NCBI GenBank assembly: GCA_021199355.1
Contig: JAJQIF010000030.1
Location: 1-64,000, forward strand
Origin: Oscillospiraceae bacterium
Lineage (GTDB): Bacteria > Bacillota > Clostridia > Oscillospirales > Ruminococcaceae
DNA length: 64,000 nucleotides
Direction of reading: 5' to 3'
Each line of letters begins with the position of its first letter. Position 1 is the first letter of the stretch. Shown here one piece after another: positions 33,464 to 41,132 of the stretch. A program made the translations under genes and the position numbers. The notes beneath the pieces were generated by a model. That model did no database searches. It had not been told where the DNA came from and saw only the letters and a program-made list of their open reading frames with translations.

Positions 33464-33901
33464 TTATCTTCCATAAGATGTGCCTGCTCTGATAACTCCG
33501 TCAATATGCGAAAGCTCCTCGCAGATGGTTGCGGCGTTATAGTCGCCGTCGTCGAAGCGGACGGTGACGGTCGCGGTGGCGGCGGAATCTATGGGGATGT
33601 TCTGATTCATGGTCAGGATATTTGCGCCGTGGCTGTAGAGGCAACGAAGAACCTCGCTGAAAACCCCTGCACGGTCGCAAAGAGTGAGATAATAGGTGAC
33701 GATTCCGGTGCCGAAGCCGTCGCTGTACATGAACGCCGAATCCTTGTATTTATAGAAAGCACTTCTCGAAATGCCGGCAACCCCACACGCCTCGGATGAG
33801 GTCTTGCACTCGCCGGTTGCGAGAAGCTTCTTTGCCTCTATTACCTTCAGAATGACATCCGGCAGGACATCAGCCCTGACAACGACATATTTTTCGTCCA
33901 A
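33464..33901 (-). CDS. ACT-domain protein of the PheB/UPF0735 family
   Basis: A 145-residue protein. Residues 28-52 form an HTH (TSSEACGVAGISRSAFYKYKD), and 68-140 an ACT domain (LTLCDRAGVFSEVLRCLYSHGANIL) of the kind that binds an amino acid. Such proteins commonly precede hom in Firmicutes and are thought to sense an amino acid. TTG at 33901 is chosen: AAGGTG stands five bases upstream and the length then fits the family. Confidence 0.88.
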   Translation of the reverse strand: MDEKYVVVRADVLPDVILKVIEAKKLLATGECKTSSEACGVAGISRSAFYKYKDSAFMYSDGFGTGIVTYYLTLCDRAGVFSEVLRCLYSHGANILTMNQNIPIDSAATATVTVRFDDGDYNAATICEELSHIDGVIRAGTSYGR

Positions 33902-33961
33902 ATCAATCACCTTCTCAGCCCAAGAGTTTACACTGCAAATACAGTTGTGTTTTGCATGAAT

Positions 33962-33990
33962 ACAATAGCATATTTCGAGCCGTTTGTCAA
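33962..33990 (-). promoter_or_regulatory. Promoter of the ACT/HTH-hom operon
   Basis: Minus-strand TTGACA, 17 bases, TATTGT. Downstream in the leader, TGCAAAACA and TGTATTTGCA form an inverted repeat (about 33934-33956) that could be an operator for the HTH of the first gene. Confidence 0.7.
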
Positions 33991-33999
33991 GGGAAATTT

Positions 34000-34071
34000 T
34001 GTAGGGGCGGATATCATCCGCCCGTTGTGATGCCAACTGCTATGTTCGGGCGGATAATATCCGCCCCTACA
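34000..34071. repeat. Palindromic 72-base repeat element
   Basis: Outer arms TGTAGGGGCGGATAT and ATATCCGCCCCTACA are perfect inverted repeats, and each arm is itself a small palindrome (GGCGGAT-N3-ATCCGCC). It fills the space between the hom operon promoter and the tatD stop. Such compact GTAGGGGCGG elements look like MITE/REP-type repeats. Confidence 0.75.
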
Positions 34072-34072
34072 G

Positions 34073-34837
34073 TTAGAGCACAAACAATCTTTTTGCATTC
34101 TCCTCTGTCTTAATAACCAAGTCTTCGTAGCTCATATCGAGAATCTCGGCGGCTTTGCGGGCGGTGTATTTTATCATCGCGCTGTCGCAGATTTTGCCTC
34201 TGTGCGGCTCGGGGGACATATAGGGGCAGTCGGTCTCGAGGAGATATCTGTCAATCGGGATTGATTTCAACACCTCGACCGACTTCTTCGCATTCTTGAA
34301 AGTGAGAACCCCCGTGAAGCTGATGTACATACCGAGATCTATAATTTCCCTCGCCGTCTCAACAGAGCCGGAAAAGCAGTGCATGACGCCTTTGGGCTTT
34401 AATTCCCGCAGGATTTCCATGCAGTCCCCCGTCGCGTCGCGGCTGTGAACTATTACCGGCAAATCGAGTGAGTTCGCAAGCTCGACCTGCTCCCGAAAAG
34501 CCTTTATCTGAGCCTCGCGGTCGTAGCCCTCATAGTGATAATCAAGTCCGATTTCGCCGATAGCTTTGACATTGCTGTCAGTCGCAAGCTCACGGAGCCG
34601 GTCGATATAGCCGTCCGTTGCGTCGTAGAGATTCTCGGGGTGAACGCCGACGGCGGTGTAGTACCTCGGGTATTTATTTGCCATTGCAACGCCGAACTCG
34701 GAGGATTTCAAATCCGTTGCGGCGTGCATTATCCCCGAAATGTTGAGCTCGAAAAGAGCCGGAATGAGATAATCCCTCAGCCCGTCGAACTTGGGGTCGT
34801 CATAGTGGGAATGGGTATCGAAAATGTGTGATAACAT
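34073..34837 (-). CDS. TatD-family metal-dependent DNase
   Basis: A 254-residue amidohydrolase-fold nuclease. Metal ligands are visible in FDTHSHYDD (near 6), AIGEIGLDYHYEG, PVIVHSRDA, GVMHCFSG and LLETDCPYMSPEPHRGK. Family members act as 3'-5' exonucleases in DNA repair or clearance. Length is standard. The ATG at 34837 follows GAGAGG; the longer frame to 34897 crosses the intergenic region. It terminates two bases from a palindromic repeat. Confidence 0.95.
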   Translation of the reverse strand: MLSHIFDTHSHYDDPKFDGLRDYLIPALFELNISGIMHAATDLKSSEFGVAMANKYPRYYTAVGVHPENLYDATDGYIDRLRELATDSNVKAIGEIGLDYHYEGYDREAQIKAFREQVELANSLDLPVIVHSRDATGDCMEILRELKPKGVMHCFSGSVETAREIIDLGMYISFTGVLTFKNAKKSVEVLKSIPIDRYLLETDCPYMSPEPHRGKICDSAMIKYTARKAAEILDMSYEDLVIKTEENAKRLFVL

Positions 34838-34911
34838 AGTAGCCTCTCGAAAAAGTTTTGATGCTGATATTATAGATGAAACTGCGGAGCATGTCAAGCT
34901 CGGAGATTTCC

Positions 34912-34974
34912 CGATAAAAATTTATCGTATCTCGATAAAAAATTGTTGACAAACAATTTCCGATGTGCTATACT
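34912..34974 (+). promoter_or_regulatory. Promoter and operator-like repeats of the DUF2975-HTH operon
   Basis: TTGACA (34946-34951), 17 bases, TATACT (34969-34974). AAATTGTT-GACA-AACAATTT overlaps the -35, and upstream CGATAAA (34912), TTTATCG (34921) and CGATAAA (34933) alternate in orientation. These are probable binding sites for the HTH protein encoded downstream. Confidence 0.7.
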
Positions 34975-35005
34975 GGTCTCACAAAAGAAAAAAGGAGAGA
35001 TAAAA

Positions 35006-35485
35006 ATGGATCTCAAAGTATTGGTTCGGTGGCTTCGGGCGGTCATTATCGGCGTCGGAGTCTGCGGCTTGGTGGCTTACGGCGTGGTCTGCCCCGTCTG
35101 CGGGCTCAAGATTGTCGAGGATCACCCCGACGTTTCGGGTTGGTTCGTCCCGTGGCTCGTATTCATCCTGATAACCGCAATCCCATGCTACGCCGTGCTC
35201 ATCTACTGCTGGAAAATTGTCTCTAACATTGCGAAAGGCAAGGCATTTTCCTATGACAATGCGAAATATTTCAGCGTGATGTCCTATCTTGCACTCGGCG
35301 ACATTGCATTTTTCTTCGTCGGAAACGTGGTGCTTCTTCTCGTGAACATGAACCACCCGGCGGTAATTGTGGCTTCTCTTATAATAGTGTTCATTGGGAT
35401 TGCTGTTGCCGTGGTGTTTGCGACGCTTTCCCATCTCGTGAGAAAAGCCGCCGACCTGCAACAGGAAAACGACCTGACGGTCTGA
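35006..35485 (+). CDS. DUF2975-type membrane protein
   Basis: A 159-residue protein with four predicted transmembrane segments (LRAVIIGVGVCGLVAYGVVC; WFVPWLVFILITAIPCYAVL; YLALGDIAFFFVGNVVLLLV; AVIVASLIIVFIGIAVAVVF). Pairs of such proteins with a small Cro/CI-type regulator are common in Firmicutes; the function is unknown. AGGAGAG precedes the ATG at 35006. It is separated by nine bases from the HTH gene, so the two form a unit. Confidence 0.85.
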   Translation: MDLKVLVRWLRAVIIGVGVCGLVAYGVVCPVCGLKIVEDHPDVSGWFVPWLVFILITAIPCYAVLIYCWKIVSNIAKGKAFSYDNAKYFSVMSYLALGDIAFFFVGNVVLLLVNMNHPAVIVASLIIVFIGIAVAVVFATLSHLVRKAADLQQENDLTV

Positions 35486-35494
35486 GGTGAAGTT

Positions 35495-35722
35495 ATGGGC
35501 GAAATCATTATAAACATCGACGTCATGCTTGCCAAGCGCAAGATGAGCGTAACGGAGCTTTCCGAAAAAGTCGGCATCACGATTGCGAATATCTCTATTT
35601 TGAAGAACGGCAGGGCGAAGGCTATCAAGTTCTCGACTCTTGCGGCTCTTTGCGAAGCTCTCGACTGCCAACCGGGAGATATTTTGGAATATCGGAGGGG
35701 TGAAGATGAAAGTAATTCTTAG
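35495..35722 (+). CDS. Cro/CI-type HTH regulator (YozG-like)
   Basis: A 75-residue DNA-binding protein consisting of one five-helix HTH: MLAKRKMSVTELSEKVGITI, ANISILKNGRAKAIKFSTLA and ALCEALDCQPGDILEY. It likely represses its own operon through the inverted repeats at the promoter. GAGGTG precedes the ATG. Its end overlaps the next gene by 17 bases. Confidence 0.92.
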   Translation: MGEIIINIDVMLAKRKMSVTELSEKVGITIANISILKNGRAKAIKFSTLAALCEALDCQPGDILEYRRGEDESNS

Positions 35723-36146
35723 GCTTATAGCGCTTGCAGTAGTTTTAGTAGTGGCAGTCTTTGGTGATGCTATTTCTTACATTTTCCCGCAGACCTACTG
35801 CGACGTTATCGAGATCAACTGGGGAATCGTCATTCCGACCGATGGCGGCTATTCATTGGAAATCTCCGCCGACTCAGGCGCAAGCTTTAACGGCGACGGG
35901 ACGAGATATCACGTCATGTACTTCGACGATGCCGAAAGAATCAGCTATCTTCTTGGCTGGAGCGACGAGATTCCGGAAAGCTATATTGAATACTCTGAAC
36001 AGCTCTTAGACGAGCTTGATATTAACTACAAACCGGACTATGAAAGCTGTGTTTTCTACACTCAGACAAAAAGCGACGGCAGCGTCATCCTGATTTTCTG
36101 GGATGAAAATTTGCAGGAGATGTATGTGGTGGAGGAGTTCTTTTGA
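35706..36146 (+). CDS. Small exported protein of unknown function
   Basis: A 146-residue protein with an N-terminal hydrophobic segment (VILRLIALAVVLVVAVFGDA) that may be a signal anchor, then a soluble acidic domain (TDGGYSLEISADSGASFNGD). I recognise no family. GGAGGGGTG stands before the ATG at 35706. It overlaps the HTH gene upstream by 17 bases and the next gene by four, so it is part of the same operon. Confidence 0.7.
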   Translation: MKVILRLIALAVVLVVAVFGDAISYIFPQTYCDVIEINWGIVIPTDGGYSLEISADSGASFNGDGTRYHVMYFDDAERISYLLGWSDEIPESYIEYSEQLLDELDINYKPDYESCVFYTQTKSDGSVILIFWDENLQEMYVVEEFF

Positions 36147-36583
36147 CTAAGAGGAGAATTGTTGCGATTGTAGTTGCCGTAGTGCTGGGTACGGTGTGCC
36201 TGGTGGGGATAAGGCTTGGGATGAATCCTAAGTTTCAGGCTTGGGTATTTGTAGCAAGATATGGCGACTACATCGAGGAGAAGTACGAGAACCACATTAT
36301 TATCACCGATGGTGTTCCCTGCGTTTCGGCGACCTACTTTGGTCCGGATTACCGGCATGAGATGATTGAATACACTCTCTCCGGCTTCGGAATTGCCCCG
36401 TCAAGCACCTATTACGGCTGTTACTACTCACCTGACGATTTGCCGATGGCGTATGCGCAGATGAATTATCACCTCGTCAAGCAGAGCGAGGGCTACTGGA
36501 CTTGGGAAGAAAAAGACGGAGATAATCACGGAAGTGTTGCAAAAATTCGGGATGGGTGGTATTATTATAGTGTAAGCTTTTAA
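36143..36583 (+). CDS. Small membrane-anchored protein of unknown function
   Basis: A 146-residue protein with an N-terminal hydrophobic helix (RIVAIVVAVVLGTVCLVGIR) followed by a Tyr-rich soluble part (FGPDYRHEMIEYTLSGFG, YYGCYYSPDD). No family recognised. Start is TTG after GGAGGAG, overlapping the previous stop by four bases. The equal length and layout of this and the preceding protein suggest similar roles, though I see no sequence similarity. Confidence 0.7.
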   Translation: MTKRRIVAIVVAVVLGTVCLVGIRLGMNPKFQAWVFVARYGDYIEEKYENHIIITDGVPCVSATYFGPDYRHEMIEYTLSGFGIAPSSTYYGCYYSPDDLPMAYAQMNYHLVKQSEGYWTWEEKDGDNHGSVAKIRDGWYYYSVSF

Positions 36584-36597
36584 TAGGAGGCATCACT

Positions 36598-37425
36598 ATG
36601 CAAAAAATGTTATTCCCGAACGGGTTGAAAAAGGCGTTTACGACGAGCTATGACGACGGGTGCTATGACGACATCAGGCTCATGGAGATGATGGATGAGT
36701 ACGGCATCAAAGGCACCTTCAACATCAGCTCCCAGATTTATCGCGAAGAGGGCACGAAGCCCTATGGCGTATGGCCCAGAATGACTTTAACCGAGGCTCT
36801 CGAAGAATATCCGAAGCATGGGGTTGAGGTCGCCGTCCACGGGCTTCACCACAGGGATTTCACGAAAATCACCGAGCCGGAGCTCTATTGCGAGATTGCC
36901 ACAGACAAGGCGAACCTTGAGATGCAGTATGGCGGAGTTGTCAGAGGTGCGGCTTATCCTTACGGATCTTTCAACAACAAGGCGGTTGAGGCTCTCCGCA
37001 AGTGCGGAATCAAGTATTGCAGAACCGTCTGCACCCGCGACGATTTCGGCATGCCGGAGGATTGGCTGAGGCTCTTTGCAACCTGCCACCACGGCGACAA
37101 GAGATTGTCCGAGCTCCTTGACAGATTCCTTACGACCGACTTTGACGACTGCCGGATGTTCTATCTCTGGGGACACACTGCCGAGTTCAGGCGCGACGAC
37201 AACTGGGACGTCATCGAGGATGTATTCAAGAAGGTCAGCGGCAACCCCGACATCTGGTTCGCCACCAACATCGAAATCTGCGAATACCACAAGGCATACC
37301 AGGCTCTCGAATACTCCACCGACCCGAGGTCTCACGCAATCTATAACCCGACCGCAAAGGACATCTGGGTTGAGGTTGATGGGAAGGCGGTTGTTGTGCC
37401 GTCAGGAGCGACTGTCAACGCGTAA
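36598..37425 (+). CDS. Polysaccharide deacetylase-family protein (CE4)
   Basis: A 275-residue CE4/NodB-type protein. TTSYDDGCYDD near 15-25 provides the catalytic and metal-binding Asp, HGLHHRDF near 80-87 the metal-binding His pair, AAYPYGSFN near 118 and LWGHTAEF near 190 complete the site. No signal peptide is present, so a cytoplasmic or unconventional substrate is likely. AGGAGG precedes the ATG, and a bidirectional terminator follows. Confidence 0.9.
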   Translation: MQKMLFPNGLKKAFTTSYDDGCYDDIRLMEMMDEYGIKGTFNISSQIYREEGTKPYGVWPRMTLTEALEEYPKHGVEVAVHGLHHRDFTKITEPELYCEIATDKANLEMQYGGVVRGAAYPYGSFNNKAVEALRKCGIKYCRTVCTRDDFGMPEDWLRLFATCHHGDKRLSELLDRFLTTDFDDCRMFYLWGHTAEFRRDDNWDVIEDVFKKVSGNPDIWFATNIEICEYHKAYQALEYSTDPRSHAIYNPTAKDIWVEVDGKAVVVPSGATVNA

Positions 37426-37426
37426 T

Positions 37427-37458
37427 AAAAAAGCTGTCGTTTACACGACAGCTTTTTT
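37427..37458. terminator. Bidirectional terminator
   Basis: AAAAAAGCTGTCGT/ACGACAGCTTTTTT with loop TTAC, a perfect 14-base stem between convergent genes. Confidence 0.93.
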
Positions 37459-37459
37459 A

Positions 37460-38122
37460 TTATTGACCGGTATATTCCACCATCACCGCGCTTATAACGC
37501 CATCCACTTCGTAGAGCTTATCCACGAGGCGGGTGTTTTTCTTTTTGAGGCGGATGTTACAGGTGAGCTCGGTTTCGCCCTGATAACGGGAGCGTCCGAG
37601 CGTCTTTGCCTTCAGCGCGTTCATTATCTCGGAGATGTTCTCCTCGGCTTCGGATGTGTACCTGATGACGAGGACATAGGTCCTCTTGCCCTTCGCGATA
37701 ACCGTGAAGAGGATATAGACGAGGGCGATTCCGAGGGTTGCAATCAGTGCGAACGGATATAGACCGGCGCCGGAGGTGATTCCCGAGGCAATTCCCCAGA
37801 AGAGGAAGCCGACGTCAAGAGGGTCTTTTACCGCCGAGCGGAACCTCACAATCGACAGTGCGCCGACCATGCCCAAGGACAAAACAAGATTCGAGCCGAT
37901 TACGAGGACGATAAACGCCGTTATCACCGTTATCATGACGATTAGGACGGCGAAGTTTTCGCTGTAGACCGCCCCGCGATAAAATACCTTATAGACAAAA
38001 TAGATTACGATTCCGCACAGAAGTGCGCAAACGAGGGTTACGAGTATGTACGAGACGGTCAGGTGCTCGACGAGCCCCAACTGCTCGATGCTTTCTTTCA
38101 GGACTGCCTTAATGCTGCTCAT
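37460..38122 (-). CDS. DUF4956-type membrane protein
   Basis: A 220-residue protein with three or four transmembrane segments in its first 145 residues (YILVTLVCALLCGIVIYFVY; VLIVMITVITAFIVLVIGS) and the conserved SLGMVGALSIVRFRSAVKDP loop, then a cytoplasmic ferredoxin-like domain. It pairs with the VTC-domain gene upstream, a frequent combination in Firmicutes thought to act in polyphosphate synthesis or export. GAAAGGAAG precedes the ATG. Confidence 0.88.
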   Translation of the reverse strand: MSSIKAVLKESIEQLGLVEHLTVSYILVTLVCALLCGIVIYFVYKVFYRGAVYSENFAVLIVMITVITAFIVLVIGSNLVLSLGMVGALSIVRFRSAVKDPLDVGFLFWGIASGITSGAGLYPFALIATLGIALVYILFTVIAKGKRTYVLVIRYTSEAEENISEIMNALKAKTLGRSRYQGETELTCNIRLKKKNTRLVDKLYEVDGVISAVMVEYTGQ

Positions 38123-38146
38123 ATTTTTTCTTCCTTTCTTGTGGGT

Positions 38147-38899
38147 TTAAAGACTGATTGTCTGAGGCTTGTAATTGTCGAGAACGTCACGGCATGAAGT
38201 GAACTTCGAGACGGCAATCTTCTCTCCGCCGACGCTCGAAACAAGCATCGAAAGAGCTTTCGGGATGAAGTCGTCATACTTGACCTCCATTATCACCATG
38301 CCGTTCGGGTAGACGGGAACTGTCAGAAGCTCTTCGTTGAACATGTCAACGCCTGATCCTCCTGCGCCTGAGATGCCCGCTCTCAGAGCCTTGTCGAAAG
38401 TGATTCGGACATTTCCGATAGGCTCGACATAGGCTTCGCGGGTGTAATCGACCACAACCGACGGGCGCAAGCCCTTCCCTCCCCAGATGGTAAGAAACTC
38501 AGCCGCAGTGAAGCTGTCGTCCGGCTTCAGAAGCGAGCAGTCGCCGGCTATCAGAGCCTTGGCGCAGTCAAGCGAAATATCGGTGCCGGTCTTTCTTATC
38601 CGGTCACCGTTTTTCTCCTTGCACTCAAGCCTGATTACGTCCCGGGAGAAGTTATACGTCCGGATTCGGAACTTTTTTCGATGAGTTACGCCGGCAATCT
38701 TGTCCCAATAGGACGAGTGATAGATGTCGTCAAAGTAAAGGCTTCGAATGAAGTAGTCGCCGTCGCGCATGGAGTGCGAATCTGGCTTCATCAGTGCCGA
38801 GATGCGGCTTCGGGCGGTGACATACTCAGCCTTCGAAAGAAGAAGCTTTATCTCGTGGCGGTATTTGCCGCCGGTGGGCTCAGAGTATTTTATCTTCAT
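38147..38899 (-). CDS. VTC-domain polyphosphate polymerase-like protein
   Basis: A 250-residue protein of the VTC/CYTH-like tunnel fold. Basic and acidic strings typical of the family are YRHEIKLLLSKAEY at the N terminus, YFIRSLYFDD, KKFRIRTYN, RLECKEKNGDRIRKTG, VVVDYTREAY, VRITFDKALRAG and VIMEVKYDD. VTC domains polymerise polyphosphate from ATP. The start at 38899 follows GGTGGGG; earlier in-frame ATGs are too close to it. The gene overlaps the end of the PC4-like gene by 20 bases. The CotH-type kinase gene that often completes such loci is absent. Confidence 0.87.
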   Translation of the reverse strand: MKIKYSEPTGGKYRHEIKLLLSKAEYVTARSRISALMKPDSHSMRDGDYFIRSLYFDDIYHSSYWDKIAGVTHRKKFRIRTYNFSRDVIRLECKEKNGDRIRKTGTDISLDCAKALIAGDCSLLKPDDSFTAAEFLTIWGGKGLRPSVVVDYTREAYVEPIGNVRITFDKALRAGISGAGGSGVDMFNEELLTVPVYPNGMVIMEVKYDDFIPKALSMLVSSVGGEKIAVSKFTSCRDVLDNYKPQTISL

Positions 38900-39140
38900 C
38901 AACATCATCCCCACCAAGATCGACAGGTTCGCCTTTGATTATGTGGGACAGGTTTTCAAACTCCGCTTCGGTGAGGGTCACGCCCTTGCTCATTCTGGTG
39001 TGGTCGGGCGACCAGTCACGGATGTCGTACTTCGGGACGCCTTCGTTCCAGCTGACTTTATTTAATTCCTTCGTCCAACCGCGGGCGGTCTCAGAAAGTA
39101 TGCCCAAGTGCTCCTTGATTTCATAAGTAAGTTCTGCCAT
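38880..39140 (-). CDS. YdbC/PC4-like DNA-binding protein
   Basis: An 86-residue protein of the bacterial PC4/YdbC family: ELTYEIKEHLGILSETARGW, TKELNKVSWNEGVPKYDIRD and WSPDHTRMSKGVTLTEAE. Lactococcal YdbC binds single-stranded DNA and resembles eukaryotic PC4. AGGAA precedes the ATG. Its stop falls inside the start of the VTC gene, so the two are translationally coupled. Confidence 0.92.
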   Translation of the reverse strand: MAELTYEIKEHLGILSETARGWTKELNKVSWNEGVPKYDIRDWSPDHTRMSKGVTLTEAEFENLSHIIKGEPVDLGGDDVDEDKIL

Positions 39141-39155
39141 AGTAATGTTCCTTTC

Positions 39156-40601
39156 TTAATGGTTCTTTATAAGCTTCGATTTAAGCTTCTCCGGCATCAG
39201 CATCACGAGAGCCTGCCAGAGGTCTTTTATATTAAGTGCAAACGAGATGGCAAACAGCACGCCGAGTATCAGATAGAGCATCCACCAGTATGGGAACGTT
39301 ATCTGATTAACGATGACCATTGCCGCCATGACAGCCGTGTTGATTAAGATTTTCGGCATCGAAAAATCATAATGGATGAGTCTGCGGGTGTCATAGAGTC
39401 TGTAGAAGAAGACGACGAAATATGCCACGAACGTGGCGAACGCCGCGCCGTAGATTCCGAACGAAGGAATCAGCGCGAAGTTGAGGATTATATTTATTAT
39501 TCCCGCGACAAGCGAGGTGTAAAACGAGTGCTTCGTCTTCTTCTCGGCTATGTAGACCGAACCTAAAAACGTGTTGAAGCATGTGAAAACAGTCGCCAGC
39601 GTCAGAAGCGGCGAGTAGAGATAGGACTCGAAATACTGCTCGTTAATCCAGACCTGCGTTATCGGCTTGATGAGAAGGAGTATTCCCGATGCGAGGACAT
39701 ACATGAACGCCGAACACATTCTGAAAACGTCGGTATAGAACTTCTCGCGCTCCGCCGAATTGTTCTCGGTGATGGCGGACATGTTCCATGCCTGCGAGAA
39801 CATCGTGAATATAGTCGTTAAGATTGTCGGGATTTTATAGGCAATGGCGTTGATGCCGGTCAGGTATTCGCCGTGGAAGATGCGGATGATGAATCTGTCC
39901 GAGATGCTCGTTATCAGCCACAATAGATTCGTCGACATCAGCGGCGCCGCATATTTTACCATGCTCTTGGCGAGCTCTTTGTCGAAGCTCCGAAGCGAAA
40001 CGAACCGCCACAGCCTTCCCGCCGTGAACAGGAAAATACTCGAAATCAGGTCAGAAAGAATAATTGCCAAGAGATACCCCTCAATTCCCATATCGAATCC
40101 GACAAGGAACAGGATGTCAAGAAGGAGCATCACGAGGGTGCAGATGATTCCGTCCACCGCAAACAGAGTGACCTTCCCCCGCCCTCGGGTGAAGAACATG
40201 TTGATTTGCCGGAGCGACGAGGTGCAGACGTAGATATAAAGAATCACCGTGTAGCCGTCGACATAGTCAAAAAGCGAGATTATCGGGAAGATAAGCGCCA
40301 TTGCCGCCATGCCGAGAACATAGACGCTCAGGCAGACGGTGTAGACCTGCTTGTAGTCCTTGATTTCTTTTGAATCGAGACCGAACCGAAGCGCCGCCTC
40401 CGAAATCGAGATTGTGAAAATCGGAATCAGTATGTTGGCGGTCTGGGCGATGAGGTCGACCGTGCCGTATTCCTCAGGCGTCAGGCATGCGGTATACAGC
40501 GGTACCAGAATCAGCACCAGAATCTTCGAGCCGAAGGAGCCTATGGCGAAAATCAGGGTGTTTGCCATCAGTTTTTTGAAATTTTTATTTTCGCTCGCCA
40601 A
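39156..40601 (-). CDS. Oligosaccharide flippase-family exporter
   Basis: A 481-residue membrane protein with about fourteen transmembrane segments, of the polysaccharide biosynthesis/MurJ-Wzx type: NTLIFAIGSFGSKILVLILV and PLYTACLTPEEYGTVDLIAQ open the first helices, a family signature. It probably flips lipid-linked sugars. A TTG start near 40601 is inferred from AAAGGAAGG seven bases upstream and a promoter ending at 40636; an earlier open frame to 40676 overlaps the promoter. No glycosyltransferases are nearby, so the substrate is open. Confidence 0.88.
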   Translation of the reverse strand: MASENKNFKKLMANTLIFAIGSFGSKILVLILVPLYTACLTPEEYGTVDLIAQTANILIPIFTISISEAALRFGLDSKEIKDYKQVYTVCLSVYVLGMAAMALIFPIISLFDYVDGYTVILYIYVCTSSLRQINMFFTRGRGKVTLFAVDGIICTLVMLLLDILFLVGFDMGIEGYLLAIILSDLISSIFLFTAGRLWRFVSLRSFDKELAKSMVKYAAPLMSTNLLWLITSISDRFIIRIFHGEYLTGINAIAYKIPTILTTIFTMFSQAWNMSAITENNSAEREKFYTDVFRMCSAFMYVLASGILLLIKPITQVWINEQYFESYLYSPLLTLATVFTCFNTFLGSVYIAEKKTKHSFYTSLVAGIINIILNFALIPSFGIYGAAFATFVAYFVVFFYRLYDTRRLIHYDFSMPKILINTAVMAAMVIVNQITFPYWWMLYLILGVLFAISFALNIKDLWQALVMLMPEKLKSKLIKNH

Positions 40602-40635
40602 GGGTCGCCCTTCCTTTCCTGAAAACAATACCTCT

Positions 40636-40664
40636 ATTATAATAGTCTCACATAAAAAAATCAA
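40636..40664 (-). promoter_or_regulatory. Promoter of the flippase gene
   Basis: Minus-strand TTGATT, 17 bases, TATAAT. It can serve the flippase, YdbC-like, VTC and DUF4956 genes, which follow closely on the same strand. Confidence 0.75.
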
Positions 40665-40783
40665 GAAAAATCGCAAAAAGGGCTATGAAAATATCTCAAA
40701 CTGTGATATACTTAAGATAGTCGAATAAAATCCGGCGGTAACTCTGCCGGGAATGTTGTTTTGAATATTATGGAGGATAAGCT

Positions 40784-40912
40784 ATGAATAAAGATAACGT
40801 TTTGAGAATCCTCGTGATTCTCTCGGCACTGACCTGCATTTTGGGAATAGTCAAGCTTACTGCGGAGGCGCTGAGCTTGGGAACGCATAAGTATTTTGAT
40901 GTGTCCGAATAA
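40784..40912 (+). CDS. 42-residue single-pass membrane peptide
   Basis: A short open frame with GGAGGATAAG in front of its ATG. It encodes MNKDNVLRILVILSALTCIL followed by an amphipathic tail ending KYFDVSE, so one transmembrane helix is likely. An extended -10 (TG then TATACT, near 40704) precedes it and three hairpins follow its stop. I do not know the function; small size leaves some doubt that it is translated. Confidence 0.6.
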   Translation: MNKDNVLRILVILSALTCILGIVKLTAEALSLGTHKYFDVSE

Positions 40913-40913
40913 A

Positions 40914-40998
40914 GAAGTTCGCTAAAGCGAACTTCGGGAGTTTGGCTTCGCCAAACATCCCACGACTTCCAAGCCTCCCTTACTGGGGAGGCTTTTTG
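40914..40998. repeat. Cluster of three hairpins ending in a terminator
   Basis: GAAGTTCGCT/AGCGAACTTC, then GTTTGGC-TTC-GCCAAAC within GGGA/TCCC, then GCCTCCC/GGGGAGGC followed by TTTTTG. The last resembles the REP-like hairpins at 9209 and 42897. Confidence 0.8.
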
Positions 40999-41054
40999 CG
41001 TTGTGCAACTTCCACAAAAAATCTTCCTTTCACCGTATCTCCAAGAATTTACGG

Positions 41055-41082
41055 TTGATTTTTTTGGGTTCTCTGCTATAAT
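41055..41082 (+). promoter_or_regulatory. Promoter of the M23/LysM peptidase gene
   Basis: TTGATT, 16 bases, TATAAT, 50 bases before the ATG. Confidence 0.75.
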
Positions 41083-41132
41083 AGAATAGCAAGTTTGTAA
41101 CCCTTTTGTAACTATTTGAGAGAGGAGGAGCC

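Noticed and set aside
33934..33956. Mini-frame MQNTTVFAV in the hom leader as a threonine attenuator peptide
   Set aside because: No ribosome-binding site and only two Thr codons; no terminator/antiterminator pair seen.
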